Assembly (NCBI RefSeq): GCF_001680005.1
Contig: NC_033566.1
Span: 372,001-436,000 of the forward strand
Source: Plasmodium coatneyi
Taxonomy: Eukaryota; Apicomplexa; Aconoidasida; Haemosporida; Plasmodiidae
Reading direction: 5' to 3'
Length of the DNA: 64,000 nt
Within the stretch, counting starts at the first letter, position 1. Every line of letters starts with the position of its first letter. This document shows, in pieces, positions 23,168 through 36,838 of the stretch. A model generated the notes under the pieces. That model was not told the DNA's origin, searched no databases, and worked only from the letters and a program-made list of their open reading frames with translations. A program made the position numbers and the translations under genes.

Positions 23168-26100
23168 TTACCACCTCTGCGGAGGGGAAAACAGAACGTT
23201 CACCAGCGACTCGTGCATGAAGGACAAATTATGCTTCAGAGAAACGTAAAAGTGGGACTTACACAGATACATGTGATCTATATCCAAGCAGGTATGGAAC
23301 AACTGAATGAATAAAATAAAATTGGAAAAATATTTACTGAGCAGAAAATTCGCAAAGGGAAATGTAAAAAGAACTTCATTTATTTTGGAGCTAATCCATC
23401 TATCAATTTTATGCCTGGTACATTTTAACCATAAGTAGCAGAAGGAAAAGGGACATATTTCCATATCGTCCTCGCTGTTATTTTTTGTGTATATAATAAT
23501 TTTCTCGATATCATTAATTTTTAAATATTCATTGGAGAAGAAGTCTTCATAAAATTCATTCGATTCGGAGAAAATATTTTTTGTCAATTTTAGGGGGTAT
23601 GTAACTTTATGTATACATTTGTTTACAAAGTTGGGAAGAAGAAAGAGGAGGAGCCATTCCTTCGTTTCTTTGTTTAAGCTACTAGAATACAACTCAACAA
23701 GCTTTGTGTTGTTATCTTCGTATAAGGCATTATACAGAATGTACAATGCTAATGTGCGCAGGGGGTATATTTTTACACTCAACACAAAACAGCAATCCTT
23801 TATTTTCATTTGATCCACATTTCGAATCTTCTCTTCCTTCCACTCTTGGCTGTCTCTTCTGTGTGCGTTCTTCTTAGCAGTACTGGGCCCACTGTACAAC
23901 TTAGCAAAAAGGAACCTTTTCTTCTTTTTTTCGCGCATTGCACGAGTGGTGCCATATTCACCACATATTGTTGCTTTACTCTTCATTCTGTTATGGACAA
24001 TTCCGGTCGATTTTTTTTCCACATCCCCTCTTTCCTTCATTGCAAAAGTTTTTTTCATTTTGTTGATCTCCTTTTTTATGTTCGTCCCAATTTGGTACCC
24101 AAAGTAATCAGGGTTGTGCGGCCACACGGGAAAAAAAGCAGACATATAATCACCCTCCTTGGAGATATTATATTTCACATCAGCCAGGAGACAACCCTCC
24201 AAGTACACCTTCAAATTCACGTCAAAACAGTTGTAGTAGTTTATTTTGTTTTCCTTCGAGCTAACTCTTATTCCTAGGTAGGTGAGGTCCTTAACATATT
24301 TCTCCGTGTCACATTTTTCTTCCTCCTTGAAACAGAGCGTTAGGTAGGAATCTCCCCTGGGGCGAATTTCAAATGAGGAAAGGAAAAAATGGAAATGCAT
24401 TTGTTCGTCACATTTGGGGGTCAGCAACAGTTATGATGTGACCCCCACCATCACATGCATGTGCGCGTAGATATGTACACCTTAGCGGGTACATACATGT
24501 GAGAACACTAAAGCGACATTTCTCTATGAAGTCCTCTCACTGTCAACTTTGCCCCTCCATATATTGTCCATTTACACCCCACTTCTCACCTTTGGAAGGA
24601 GTCCCCCTCCTGGGAGAACAAATCGAAGGATACGTTCGGCACGCAGTCCAGTGAATGAAACGTTTTGGTGGCTCTCCTCTCGTCGCAGCTAATCACGTTC
24701 TCACCACCATCTACATTATCACCCCCGTCTGTATTATCATCCCCGTCTACATGATCACCCCCGTCTATATTATCACCATCGTCTGAGTTATCACCACCAT
24801 CCTGGTCACCCCCATGATGGTACCTGCTCTGGTGAAACGATTCACTAATTTTCTCGTTAATGCCAAAGTTAATTTCGCCTGATTTGTCAAAGCTGTAACA
24901 CACATCCCCATCCTCCTGATCGTCCCCAAATGAATAAGACCCACACGTACTCATCGTGTCATTCGAATCAAACAAAAGATTGTTCAGCATGTTCAAATGA
25001 TGAGTCACATCTTCCCTTAATCTTTTCCTAACTGTAAAGTTGTTCCCATAGTAGACTTCCTCCTTTACGTACAAATCCGTCTTTTCCCAAATTTTGTTTA
25101 AAATATTTCGTAGCCCTGTTTTTTTAAACTTGGTATTTTTTATATACACGTGGGAATTTTCCTTCCCTCCTTTGGGCTTCCTCTTTATAGGATTACTCAC
25201 TGAATGGTTACTTTGGTTAATGAGGGGCATCCATTCTTCCACCGTCACATCCGCCGAGTTGTCCTTTTTTCTGGGTTCACCCCCATGTAAAGCTGTCCTT
25301 TTCCTACCACCCCTTTTTGCTTCTCCCCCATCCGTTTTATTTGAAAAAAATCCAAACAGAAATTTCACCACCGAGTCGGTGGACGGCCTAATAATCTTCA
25401 ACTGAGCAACAATCTTGTTCACCAATCTGAGCGCCTTATATCTGTCATATAGAGAAAATTTTTTTACAAATTTCCCACCATTTTTGCTAAAGAAAAAATC
25501 AATAAAAGCAGGATTCAAATACAAGAAATGATACACAAGGTCGAAGAATATTCCCACATTTAGTACCTTCCTTGTAAATATTTTTTGAAAAAAAATAGCA
25601 TTACATAACCATTCGTTTATAGTGACCTTATTAGATAGCCTTTTTAAAAATGTATTGTCGTATAGATAGCCGTAAAAGTCCAGAGCTTTTATAACCGTCT
25701 TGAAGTTCACTCGGTTAATTTTCTTTATGATGTCATGTGAGAACAAAATCCTTGACAGGTCAAAGTCAACGCCATGCTCGTTCATGTGAAGCAGATCATT
25801 TCTAGTGTATGTGCTCAATATTACTTTAAAGTAACCATACTTATTTAGATATTTTCGATTTATCTCCAATGTTTTTTTTTCCCTCTCGTATATTAGCTTT
25901 ACCTTTTTTAGCAGGCCGCTCCGTGGTTGTGGTTTACAGGGGATTCTCCCTCCGCGTGGGGGATTTTCCTTGTAAATATCTCCCTTCTGAGGGATCTTCA
26001 CACGATTTGGTCCCTTTTCCACCAACTCGGCATTACATAAAAAAGATGTTTCCAAAGGACAATTTTGACCTCCATTTGTTGATCTGTATCCCTTCCTGCT

Positions 26101-27699
26101 CCCCTCGATAGACTTATCCATTTTGTGATATTCAGCTACTTCGCTCTGCACACCGCAATCCTTTTCGTATTCCACTTCGTGTACCCCTTTTTTGAGAGAT
26201 CCCTTTTCATCGCAGTAAACCAATTTGTACTCTTCCAAAATGAGCCTTTCTTCAGACGGGCTGATAAGCTGATACTCTGCTAGCGAACCAATGTGGTTGT
26301 CTATCTGTGCTTCTACCCCTTTTCCCTCTTTTTCATTCACTCCTGTGTTTAACTGCTGACCTCCCTCATCAACTGTTACATCCTTTCTGCGTAGAGAGTT
26401 CACTCCGCAGTTCATCAGCTCTCCTTTGCTTGCAAAGCTATCTGCACTAATGAGGCTCAAAATCTCGTTGTGAATGCTCTTAATCTTTTTCTTTTTCTCG
26501 ACAATACTATTTTTAACGATACTGTTGCTTCCGTTGAACACACGTTTAAGTGCCTTTCTGAAAGTGGCTTCACTTCTTCCATTAGTACCACCTATGTTTG
26601 AACCCCCCTTCCGTTTGGACTCCGTTTTGTCATTCATTTCCTCCTCACAGCTTACAGTGTCGGTACTCGTTTTATCTTCACCAGAATAGTGACTACGCTT
26701 ATTGGGCATATTTTCCCTTTGATTATCATAAGAATCCACAGTGGCTGACACATTTCTTGGATTTTTTCCATTTTTCTTATCTGATGTTACAGAACTGCGT
26801 CGTCTTTTCAGTGAGGAGCTATGGTCCCCACGCTTCTTCTCACTTCCTACCTCTAAATTGTTGGAGTAGACGTCACATAAGGCATCCTTATCATTCCCAT
26901 AAGGAGCAGTTATCTCTCCATCAAAACTAATTTGAGCATTTGTTTTGTCTTCCCCAATGGTACAGCCGCCGTTTAGTTCGTTTTTCCCTTTATTATGCTT
27001 CCCTTCTACATGCTCATTCAAAGGGGCGGAAGTATCAATTCTCCTGTTAACAGCAGGATCAGCTTCTCTCCGATTTTGTTCTACTACCTCCTTTGAATCA
27101 TCCGCTTTGTCTTCCCTTTGAACTAAATTACCCATAGGAAGGTCTTCTCTGCGGTTAACTTCTTCATGTGAAAACGTCTTATCATCCCGCTCATTGTGGT
27201 CACTTTTAATGGATCCTTCTCCATCCGTTCCCTTTCCAACTTCGCGTTTCCTTTTTGAATTACTCTCCGATGGGACATATGCCATTTCGTGTAACAGCGT
27301 CTTCCTTTTCTTGCTGAAAGGTTTTGCTATATTTGTTTCCATGTTTTCATCTGCCGATCCATTTTTCGCCTTTGCTTCTTCCCCTCTCATTTTTTCGTCA
27401 CTCGGATTTGCCCCTCTGGGGCTTTCCTGAACATGGTTAGAGCCCCTAGCTGGGCTCCTATCGCAACACAAACTAGTCTCCTCATGTTTGTAAAAATCCT
27501 TCATTTTGCGAAAAATTTCTTTCTTGTACTGCCCATCCCCTTGTAGGGCCCTGCACTGGACTCGCTTCTTCTTGCTATCGGACTGCTCTCTGTGTGTCCC
27601 AAAAATGTGAAGCGAATTCTTTTTCTCAATGCCTAAGGGGGTTTCCACTGAATGCACGTCGTTTGCGTCGCACAAGGGGTCCTTTGAGCTGCGTATCAT
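23168..27699 (-). CDS. 1432-aa protein of unknown function, 2 exons (two ORFs joined)
   Basis: Exon 1 is 27699-24590 and exon 2 is 24356-23168. Two separate long frames are best read as one gene: the first ends ...GACTCCTTCCAAAG/GTGAGA, and a CATTTTTTCCTTTCCTCATT tract ending CGCCCCAG lies 233 nt on; codon phase matches exactly (AG+G), giving DSFQRGDSYLTLCFK. The N-terminal ~580 residues are disordered, Lys/Glu/Ser/Asn-rich. Residues ~600-760 and the whole of exon 2 look folded, helical and aromatic-rich (e.g. IFFDLVYHFLYLNPAFIDFF). Residues ~962-1001 are an Asp/Gly repeat just before the intron. No known motif, signal peptide or catalytic signature. If the join were wrong, exon 2 could start at the ATG at 24400 as a separate protein. 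Confidence 0.72.
24698..24815 (-). repeat. degenerate tandem repeat coding Asp/Gly (GGDNxDGGD-type)
   Basis: About ten copies of a 12-nt unit, read on the minus strand as variants of GGDN and DGDD with Val/Ile/Thr spacers. In-frame short repeats of this kind usually vary in copy number between Plasmodium isolates. Confidence 0.85.
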
Positions 27700-28264
27700 G
27701 GTGTCACGTCAGGTCAGCGTGTTAACGCATGCGCCCAAGCGTTCGTTAGAGTGGCGAATCGAACCGCTGATAGAATTGCCTTACATCCTATGCAAAGCGC
27801 GGCTGCAGAAATAGGCCAACAAAGACAGCGCAGAGACAAACAATCTAACAAGATGACAAATTGGCAAGCGAACGGGTATCGATCAATTAAGCAGATTTAC
27901 TAACAAGGATTAAAAAAAAGATGCTATCGAAAAATGCAAAAGTGCCTAATGTTCACACCCAACGTGGCCAGCTTTGTGACACATGCGTGGCGTGAAATCC
28001 CGTTTTTCTTTAAAAAAACAATGTACACATCCGTTTAGTAAGAATGAACTTCTTTTGCCCTAAAATGTGGTGTCTACACACCGTGCGAAGTTGCTATGCG
28101 CGTGTTTACATCCCGCTTAACCTTTGCGTATGATACAGGGGAAGTGCTTTTTCTACATTTTTCCTTATTTACTTTTTTTCCACCGTGCACTGATTCACGC
28201 GTTGCACAACGTAAACGGCGTGCAACAGAACGTACACCCGAAAAGTTCACCCAACAACGTAGGC

Positions 28265-28297
<33 letters not shown>

Positions 28298-28569
28298 GTA
28301 GAACATCACAATTAGGCACCTTCGCAGCTCCTCCCACAAGGGCCCCTTCCGATTAAAAACGGGTGTCTACTAAAACGTCTTTGCAACAATGTGTATGCAA
28401 TACGTAACAAATCATATATGAGACTCAAAAAAAAATAAATTAAAAGTAAAATCAGACATATAGCAGGCCGCATGACTAGCGATAAAACAAAAAAAAAAAA
28501 AAAACAGCTAGCGAAAAGTGGTACTCCAGTTAGCTATTTTTTTTTTTTTTTTTTTCCTTACTTCCTCCC
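27700..28569. other. intergenic region with T29 and other homopolymers
   Basis: Between minus-strand genes. It has T-runs at 28269-28297 and ~28538-28555 and an A-run at ~28489-28504. No gene seen. Confidence 0.5.
28269..28297. repeat. poly(dT) tract, 29 nt
   Basis: Uninterrupted thymine run in intergenic DNA. Confidence 0.9.
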
Positions 28570-31500
28570 TCATATGTCCATCCGAATGATATTCACAAAG
28601 TTGTAATACTTATCAGAACATCCAAGAATGCCGATCAAATCATCATTCGAAAAAAACTCCTGATTCAGTAAGGAAAAGGCTTTCCGTGCGTACAGAGCTA
28701 TTTTAAAATGCTCATCATTACACTCGGAAACGAGCCTATTCACAAAATCGTCATGTATGCTACTCTGGAAATAATAGTTTATTGATATTTTTTTATCGTA
28801 AAGGATTAAGTCCTCCGATTTGTTAATATGAACCACATTGTCGTACGAAAATTTTAATGAATTTTGGTTTCTCTCGTAAAACTTCTGTTCGTACTTATTC
28901 AAATGCATGAATTCAATATTCTGGAGCAAATCACTGAAATGGATTTCCTTGAAAGTCGCGCTCAAATTATCCGTAGCGCTGTTATCACTGTTAAATTTTA
29001 GCAAATTATTATTTTCGATGTTGTCTCCTTCACCACAGATCGGGGCTAATCTGCGAAGTATATTTTTCTTAAACACTTTCACGTTTTCCTCATACGGTAT
29101 AGGAAGAATCAAAAAGACATTCACCACAGCGTTGATAATTCGAGGTAGTCTTTCCTTCAGCTGTGCTATGGCATATTCATCGAAAAACTCCAATTTTATT
29201 TCTCTCAAAATTGTGTCAAAGTTGTTCATGCTACTGTTGATAGTGCTGGCACTTTTGAGGAAAGGAAAACCCTTCTCCTCCTCTTCAACCCCGACAGCGC
29301 AATCACCCGACTCCCTCTTTTTCTGCTCATACATACACAGATATATCAACATGTTCGAAAAGGCAAAAATGAAATATTTCAAGTCGTCTGAATTTTGGTA
29401 GATATAAAATATATCATTTAACCACTCATCGATGATGGAGCCCAATATATTTTCACTTACCAGAATGGTGAACAAATCCTGTATGTCCATAAAAATGTAC
29501 AGAGAGAGGGACTGATAAATGTACCTCTTCTTCTGTAACATCAGCAACATTGTGTACTTGTGGTATTCATTCTCGGAATCGTTCAGAACCAAATTATCAT
29601 TTATAAATTTCAGCGTTTTTAGTAACATTTTTATGTGTTCCCTCTTTTTGTCCTTCAAAAGAAATATGTTAAAATAAACTGTGTTTAGTAACTTAACAAT
29701 TTTATTTTCCCTACTTTGGTTTACATCCCCGCAGTTGGTGTTCCCCTGAGAGGAGCCATTGCTATGTACGTTCTTGGTGGTGCCCCCACCACCATTGGGA
29801 TTACTCCATTCATTTGTATTCCTTTTCATAGTACTTTCCTTATTCTTTTTCTTCCTCCTACGTTTTAACTTCTTCTTTTTGTTAAGGAAATAGTTTTTCA
29901 TCTCCTTGTAGAAGAGAACTTCCCCTTTCCAACTTTCGCCATTCGTCTCCGTCTCGTACATGCTGTCGTTCAGTTCGCTTCTGCGAAATGAGATGTCGCT
30001 CGAAAGGCTCTTCGTGTTCTTATTTGAGTAGTTTTGCATGGTGTCTTCACTTGTGTGTGGATTTTTTTCATTTTCCTCCTCGTTCACCTCGACGTATACG
30101 CCCCCGCCTTCATCAGCATCTGGGTCATCCTCCGACGCGTCGTCCTCACCGTTGTCCGCACCATGACTCACCCCTTCCGTGCAATTCCCTCCCAAAAAGT
30201 CATCGTCCAGAAAAACAAACTCACCATTGTTGCAATCCCTGCTGGCGCCACTCATTTCGTCAAACTTACTAAATGAATAATTCGAAACGACATCGTCCAT
30301 GTCGCTAAGCTGTGCACCGTCCTCCTCCTGAAGCAGCTCGTACGATCTGCGCAATTTGCCCCAAAATAGGTAGGTAAAAAATATTTTATTCTTACCGAGC
30401 AGCATAAACAGGTAGAAGAGCAAATTATTATACAAATACAACCCACATATGTGCAATGTACTATTGTTGCAAAAATGCTGTTCATTCAAGTTCTTCTCTG
30501 ACAGAAGAATTAGCAGCAAACTAATTTTTCGAAAAATTTCTACCAGAGAAATATTCAAACAATTAACACTGAATGGATTCTTTTCCGCCAAAGTGAAGAA
30601 GAAGTAAAGAACATCCCTCCTTATCACATTGCTGAAAAATTGAAACAGGTACACAGGAATGTTCGCTACCTTTTCCAACTTGGTTACTTCCCTCAGCTGA
30701 AATACATTCAAGCTCTTCGAAATAGACGCCACAGAGTACAAAAAATAAAACCAAAATATTTTATAATTGAATAAAGAATTCTTCGTAAAAATGTGTAGTA
30801 TGTAGTATATCTCGTTTAGTATTTCCTCACACACCTGATTCTTCTTCACCGTCCTCACTATATTTTTAAAATAGGCGATGAATTTTTCGCCCTCTAGTAC
30901 TTTTATTATGAGGACATCCTGTGTACTGCTAGCGTTTTTGTAATGTTCCAGAAAAAAGGAAAAAAACTTCAAGGCCCTCAAAAAGGATGAATGCTCCTTC
31001 TCGCTACCAGATATGGACGACGAAGTGGTGTCCAACAAAGACTCGTTCAGCAAATTGATAAACAAAAAAATGTTGTTGTTAATCTCGTTTTGGTAATATA
31101 GTGATACAAAATTTAAGAACTGGTTTAAATTCCTCACCTCCATTTTTTCTATATAGTATTGAAAATTATGATACAACACGTCATTGATAAAAAAGTCTGT
31201 GAAGCAGTTCACTTGGTTGTACAGATAACTGCTCCACATATTTATCTTATCGGAGGTGTAGTCACAAAGGGGGTTATCTTCCCCCCTTAGGTAGCTGAAA
31301 AAGTATCTCTTCTCATGATTCTGAGTCAGAAGGACGTTCACGTTGTCTTCATAAAACTCATTGTCACACGAATTGGATTCATTCTTTATGAACAAAATTA
31401 ACAGTTGGAAAAATAAAAATGTGAAAATTTCTCTAAAGTCATTGTAGAAAATTTGCCTGGGAATCCCATACTTGTACATTAAATTAATAAGCGTATCGAA

Positions 31501-34500
31501 TGATTTGAATTTTAAATGCTTCTCAAAATAGAACAGATTTATGAAGCAGAGGTAAAAGAAGAACTGCAAAACGTTTTCGCTGAACCTGGTCATGCTGCTG
31601 TATTCCTTTAACATCCACATGATTACTCTCTTCAGGTTATTCGAGTAGGGGTGAAATATATTCACCAGCATGTAGTTAAGGAAGAAGGACTTATCCCTGA
31701 TCTTAAAGTCGGTCACAATTTGGTCAAACTTTTCGATCTCCTTTTCATCACTACTAAGGTGCAGTTTGTACTTCTTCTTGTTTTTGCAGTACTCCTCGAT
31801 GTAGTCGTCGATTGTTAAGTCTTCCCTTTCGCGAGTTGTTCTGCCATCATGCTGGTCGAGGGGGGTGCCAGAAAAAGTGGGGGCCATGGAAGGCATGGAA
31901 TTCGTATGGGAAGTGACACAGGTGGGAGTACCAACCCCCCCCAGTAACACCCCCTCATCTATAACACCCCGCAGTACCTTCATAATAAACGCCCATTTGT
32001 AATACACTAAAAACATAAACAGGGAAAAGTACTTGTACAAATTTATGTCGTTCATGATCAGGCAGCTCAAGTTTAAGTTGTGCTTATTCTGCATGCTGTA
32101 CAGATCTTTGAAAATGAGTTCCTCCTGCGAATATTTATAAAGGGGCAAATTCTTAATGATAAAAATCAGGCTGTTAAATGTGTCACTGTTTAATAAAGAA
32201 AACAACGAAAGGTCCACCTTGTCCTGCATGTCATTTTCCTTCATGTGCTTCTGAATAATCTCAGAAATGCAGGAAAACACACTATTTATGTAAATGTTGT
32301 GATTCTTTGTTCTCATGCACATCTCTGCGTTAATTAAAAGGTCGCTCTTTTTGTAGCAGCTAATCTCCACGACGTCGTTGGAGAAGTCCATCTCCTTCTT
32401 CACAAACATGTCTGGGTAAAGCACGTGCATGTACTCGTTCTGGATAACTAAACAAGTTCGCAAGTGCTCCTTCACATTTGCGTCTAAGTAAAATATCACG
32501 TCGTAAAAATACTTATCCAACAACTCGCAAAACAGAAAAATGATGTAATTGACATACTTCTTCAACACGTTCTTCGATTTCGTGTCGTCGTAATAGTCAG
32601 ACAGGTACTTTCCGAACAGCGGGATTTTCTGGAAGCAAATGATGTACCTCTCGAACTTTAGATTGTCAAATAGCAGGCTTTCTTCCTTTTGCGGAGATCC
32701 GTTCGTGAAGAAATTCTGCCAAGGGAGGGAGGGGAAAGCGGAAGCGATATGGTTAAGCGTAATACGAGGGTATACGCGAAGGTACACACTCAAGCGTACA
32801 CAATGGCGTACCCATTTACGCCTTCCATCCTTACGTCGACGCACTCCACGTGGGAACTACTGCCAATGTGGACGAAGAGACAGCCTAAAAACGCCTCGCT
32901 CAAAATGTTCTGCTTCACGAACACCTGCAGATGGTCAAAGGAAACTATCATGCACAGATAGTTTAGCGACAAAGATAAACATTTATCCGCGAAATTCAAG
33001 TAGTCAGTAAAGTCTACCACGTATCTAATGTAGCAGATCAATTTGTCGTAGTGCATTCTTTCCTCCTCCGTGTAATTCGTATTGATAATAGCTTTCAAAA
33101 TGAGAAGGGAAATTTTTTCAAGGAATATTATGTACTTATTTTCGAACTGTTTTAGCAGCGATTTCCACGTCTCATTCATTTCGTCGAAATAAATGGATCT
33201 GTACAAAAACATATTTAAAATTTTTAAGCACCACTTTTTCGACTTCAGCAAGATGATTAAGAATAGCCTATCTACATTGTGATCTTTGTTATTGATAAGT
33301 TCGCTTAAATTTTCATAAGAAGTTTCTTCCGTTATTTTGGCAACCGATATTGACCCCTTGGCAGACGACTCACCCGTGTTAGCAAAATAAAGTTTATGAA
33401 CGTAAGCATCCAAATCAATGTCTAATATGTTCCCTATATTTGTGAATAATATTTCAAGTTCGTTCTGGATTAACTCCTCTGGCAAGCTGCTAAAATGGCA
33501 TAGCAAAGTTTTATATAAAAACTTCACGATCCTCTTCACCATAAATGCGACATATATACTATCCACATAATTCAACAAAGTACATAGAAGTCGGTTAAAA
33601 ATGGGGAAGAATATCCTTATTATGTCCTTAAACCCTGCTAACAAATTTTCACATGGTATTTTTAAAGCGCTGTATTCTCCCTTTTCTAGGAAGTCCTTAT
33701 TGCTACTGTTTATATGCGAGATGAAGTAGTTGTGATATAGCACAGAATACGAATTGTTGTTCTGTGTCCTGGGGATGTACTTCTTCACCATTTTGTTCAT
33801 TAAAAACATGAGGGAGTAGAAGTTTTGAAAGTGTATGACCACCCGGTGGGTGTTGCTTTCTCCGTTATTCCCCCCTTCTTTCATATTCTCCATTTGGCTA
33901 GACGCACCACGACACTTCATCAAATCGGTTAGGCAACTCAACGTCGAGTTGTAGTCACCGTTTATCACATTCACCAAGTCGCTACCACTATAAATAGAAA
34001 TAAAATTAAAGGTGCTGAAAATATCGCCCAGTAAATTTCCCCACTTGAAGGGGTAATCTATCAAAAATAGGTTAAAAAATACGTCAATGAAATATAAGCA
34101 TATGTTAAACTTCTTCATTTCTACGATGCTTTTGTGCCTTTTAAAAGATCTATACATATTTTTGTCAATGAACTCCAACAAGGTGGAAAACTTTTTGTCC
34201 TCATTACGGTTAATTACACACGAATTTTTTATTAGGAGCAAAATTTTCTCCTTCAAATATGCCCATTCTTTCTCGCTAATATGTTTCGAGACATTTTCGC
34301 CATTTTCGAGCAAGGCAAAATTTTTGGAAATATCTTCACTTAAAAATTTAATGAACAGAAAGTTGGCACCTGCATTGTCTGAATAAGTATTGTCTTCCCA
34401 TTCCTGGTGGCCGCTACTCCACGTGTCCTTGCATATCTCCTCACTGCCTTTGCTATATATCAAACAGTTGAAGTTTTTTACTTCTTTTTTGTACTTATTC

Positions 34501-34904
34501 CTCTCATAATCCTTTATGATACTCTTTAGATATTTATTTACGTAATGAGAAATATAATTTTTCAAACATATAATCATCATCAACCTTGTGAAATGGAATT
34601 CCTCCTCCTCTTTCAAATGGGAATTATTAATAGCTTGAATTATCCTAACAATGTCTAAGTTGCTGTCCTTAAACTTTTTAGAAATATCATAACTGACATG
34701 TTTATCCTTTACAAGCTCGACAAAAATGTCCACATAGCGTTTTATTTCAACTTTACAGCTCGTTTCCGCGTCATGTTGGAAAATTGCACCTCCTTCCACA
34801 TGGTTGGCGTCGAAAATGTTTAAGTCTTCCGTTTCGTCTACCTGCTCATGGTAGCTATTCAGGTCCACAAATAGCGTGTCGTTTATTTTGATATAATTTT
34901 CCAT
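28570..34904 (-). CDS. giant (2071 aa) helical protein of unknown function, 2 exons
   Basis: Exon 1 is 34904-32835 and exon 2 is 32715-28570. The donor GAC/GTAAGG and the acceptor CCCTCCCTCCCTTGGCAG/AAT define a 119-nt intron in phase 0, giving HVECVDNFFTNGSPQKEESL; the long frames overlap and each is open through the intron, so they can be mistaken for two genes. Almost the whole protein is predicted alpha-helical and rich in Leu/Ile/Phe/Tyr/Asn, with a phrase near the N-terminus (FTRLMMIICLKNYISHYVNK) reminiscent of the LKN...W first HEAT repeats of importin-beta/exportin proteins. Acidic and Lys-rich loops interrupt it (around 900-1010 of exon 2). No transmembrane anchor or catalytic motif. 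A HEAT-repeat transport receptor or scaffold is a guess only. Confidence 0.78.
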
Positions 34905-36313
34905 TATTCTTCAGCGACGTTTTTAAATAAAAATGAAGTGACAAACTTGCATTGAACTTTCGGTGATTCTTGCAAAGTTCACTTCAGGTTAACTTCCACA
35001 AATGAATCCAAGTTTAGTGAATTTTTAATGGCGTTATGCACTGCATCCTTTTTGCAAAAGAATTCATTTGTTATGTATTGTAATATGATCCATCTCAGCG
35101 TGCTTTTTTTTTTTCTTTATCCCCCCGCTGGTGCGTATCTTTGCATTTGTCTTGGCACTTACCCAGTATAACTACACCTTTTTCTTTTCGTGCGCATGTA
35201 TGGTTGGCTGGTTGTTGTACAGGTTAGCTGCGAATTTTCTCTTTGTCTGTGCAAATGCTTGTGTACCCCATTTGTCTTTGTCCACTATATGCGATGGCCT
35301 ACGCACAGTTTCTTCATGGAGGTAAAAAATATCTGTAAATTGTTTAATTAGTTACAGTAGCGTTGGAAAAAAAAAAGGAAAACAAGTTAAATAATGCCCG
35401 TAAACTTAACACCCCCCAAAAAATGAAATGTGTAATAAGCAATTCACAATATATCTTCAATTTAGTGTAACCATTTAAGCAAATTAATCACAGGGTTTTC
35501 CTTTTCCCCTCTTTTAATTTCTTTTACTTTTCCATGTTCTACTTTAATAAGCCAAGTTTTTTCAAATTTTCACAAGTGCTATGTTTTAAGACTTGCGTTG
35601 CGAAGTTTTATTCAGCCAATAAAATCATTACATATTTAAGATTGGCCACACGAGGGTTGCGCGCGCAAAGGGGTTTCCTTGGAGTTTATTCACTTTAGCA
35701 CATTTAGCGTATTTTCTCTTCATTCATTTGTTTGCTCCTTTTAGTATTAATTTATTTATTTTATTATTATTTTTTTTTAATTTTTTTTTTTTTTTTTTTG
35801 TTCAGGCAAAAATATGTAACAGCGTAGCACAACCTTGCCGTTCAGACTAATACTTGGGGCGGGTTATTTTTCTTAAAAATGCATTTAAGTTTTCTTCTCC
35901 TTTTTGTTGGTGTTTAAGAAAAATAATTATAAAATGCTAGTATGTGCCTATTTAAAGAATATATGTGTAAAGGATGACATGTGCTAATAGTTGTAATGAC
36001 AGCAATGTGAAAAAAAAAAAAAAAAAAAAAAACGTAGGACAATGAAAAATTGGTTAAAAAGAGGACATAAGAACAACAAAAACAAGGACAAAAACAAAAA
36101 CGAAAAAAAAATACACAAAAAAATAGAGAAGAAGAAAAGGCAGAAAAAAACGAAAGAGAGAAAAAAAAATTACACACACATCGATAAATGAATACATGGA
36201 TAAACGCTTTAAGGGAAATGAAAAATAACAAGCATATAATGACAAAAAAAAAAAAAAAAAAAAAAAAAAATTATGAACAGACACGGTATTAAAAATAAAA
36301 AAGAGAAAAAATA
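34905..36313. other. AT-rich intergenic region with A-runs
   Basis: Upstream of the 2071-aa gene and downstream of the Asn-rich gene. T-runs occur at ~35770-35800; A-runs at 36010-36032 and 36244-36270. Minus-strand frames at 35914-36284 are poly-Phe translations of A-runs and not genes. Confidence 0.5.
36244..36270. repeat. poly(dA) tract, 27 nt, followed by TTATGAACA
   Basis: Uninterrupted adenine run directly followed by TTATGAACA, 44 nt beyond the stop of the putative last exon of the Asn-rich gene. Confidence 0.9.
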
Positions 36314-36396
36314 CTAATTGGCTAGCTCAAATTTTAATAGCTTTTCCTTTGGGGGGCCACTAAAGTAAGAGGTCTCTATTTTGGTTTTCTCAATAA
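36314..36396 (-). CDS. putative 3' terminal exon of the Asn-rich protein gene
   Basis: An 83-nt minus-strand stretch reads IEKTKIETSYFSGPPKEKLL then KFELAN and a stop. It follows a pyrimidine-rich tract ending ATTACGTAG. It begins with two nucleotides of a codon, and the upstream 1271-aa frame offers a matching phase-1 donor near its end (GAA G/GTGCCA or AAA C/GTGAAG, ~36864-36871). If spliced, the last few residues of the long frame would be replaced. The peptide looks coding (no stop, mixed composition) amid homopolymer DNA, but this is inference. Confidence 0.35.
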
Positions 36397-36838
36397 CTAC
36401 GTAATTATTTTTTTTGGGGGGGGGTAAAATTGTAAAATGTAAAAAACTACGGGCAGCTATTAAACGGTTGCGATTTTTTCTTTCTTCTTTCCCCCTCATT
36501 TTAATTAACACATTTTAAAATTGTCAACATTACGGTATTCCCAGTCCATTTTTATTCCTATGCTGTCATTTATGTGATTGCGGGATCGGTTCCCCTCATG
36601 GAAGATCAAAAATTGGCGTATGTAAAATTAATCGACAGAACAACTCCGTTTGGGTAAAGCCACTCACGTGGGTAAACTTACCAGTTAACTTTTAAAAGCA
36701 CGAATTGCGTTTCCATTTCGCAGTTATCCAAATTGTCCCTACATGCCAAATGTGCCTACACACAAATTAGTAATGCGCGGATTTATTCGTTCAGACGATT
36801 TGTTCATATTAGCAACGGGTACCTTACACGCCCCTCAT

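Noticed and set aside
27755..27775. GGTTCGATTC on the minus strand, like a tRNA T-loop
   Set aside because: Flanking bases do not pair into a T-stem and no other tRNA parts are nearby.
28570..34904. Calling the 1424-codon and 704-codon frames as two genes
   Set aside because: They overlap, and a phase-0 intron with good splice sites joins them; the first ~43 codons of the longer frame are intronic.
35914..36284. Minus-strand Phe-rich open frames
   Set aside because: Translations of long A-rich homopolymer stretches.
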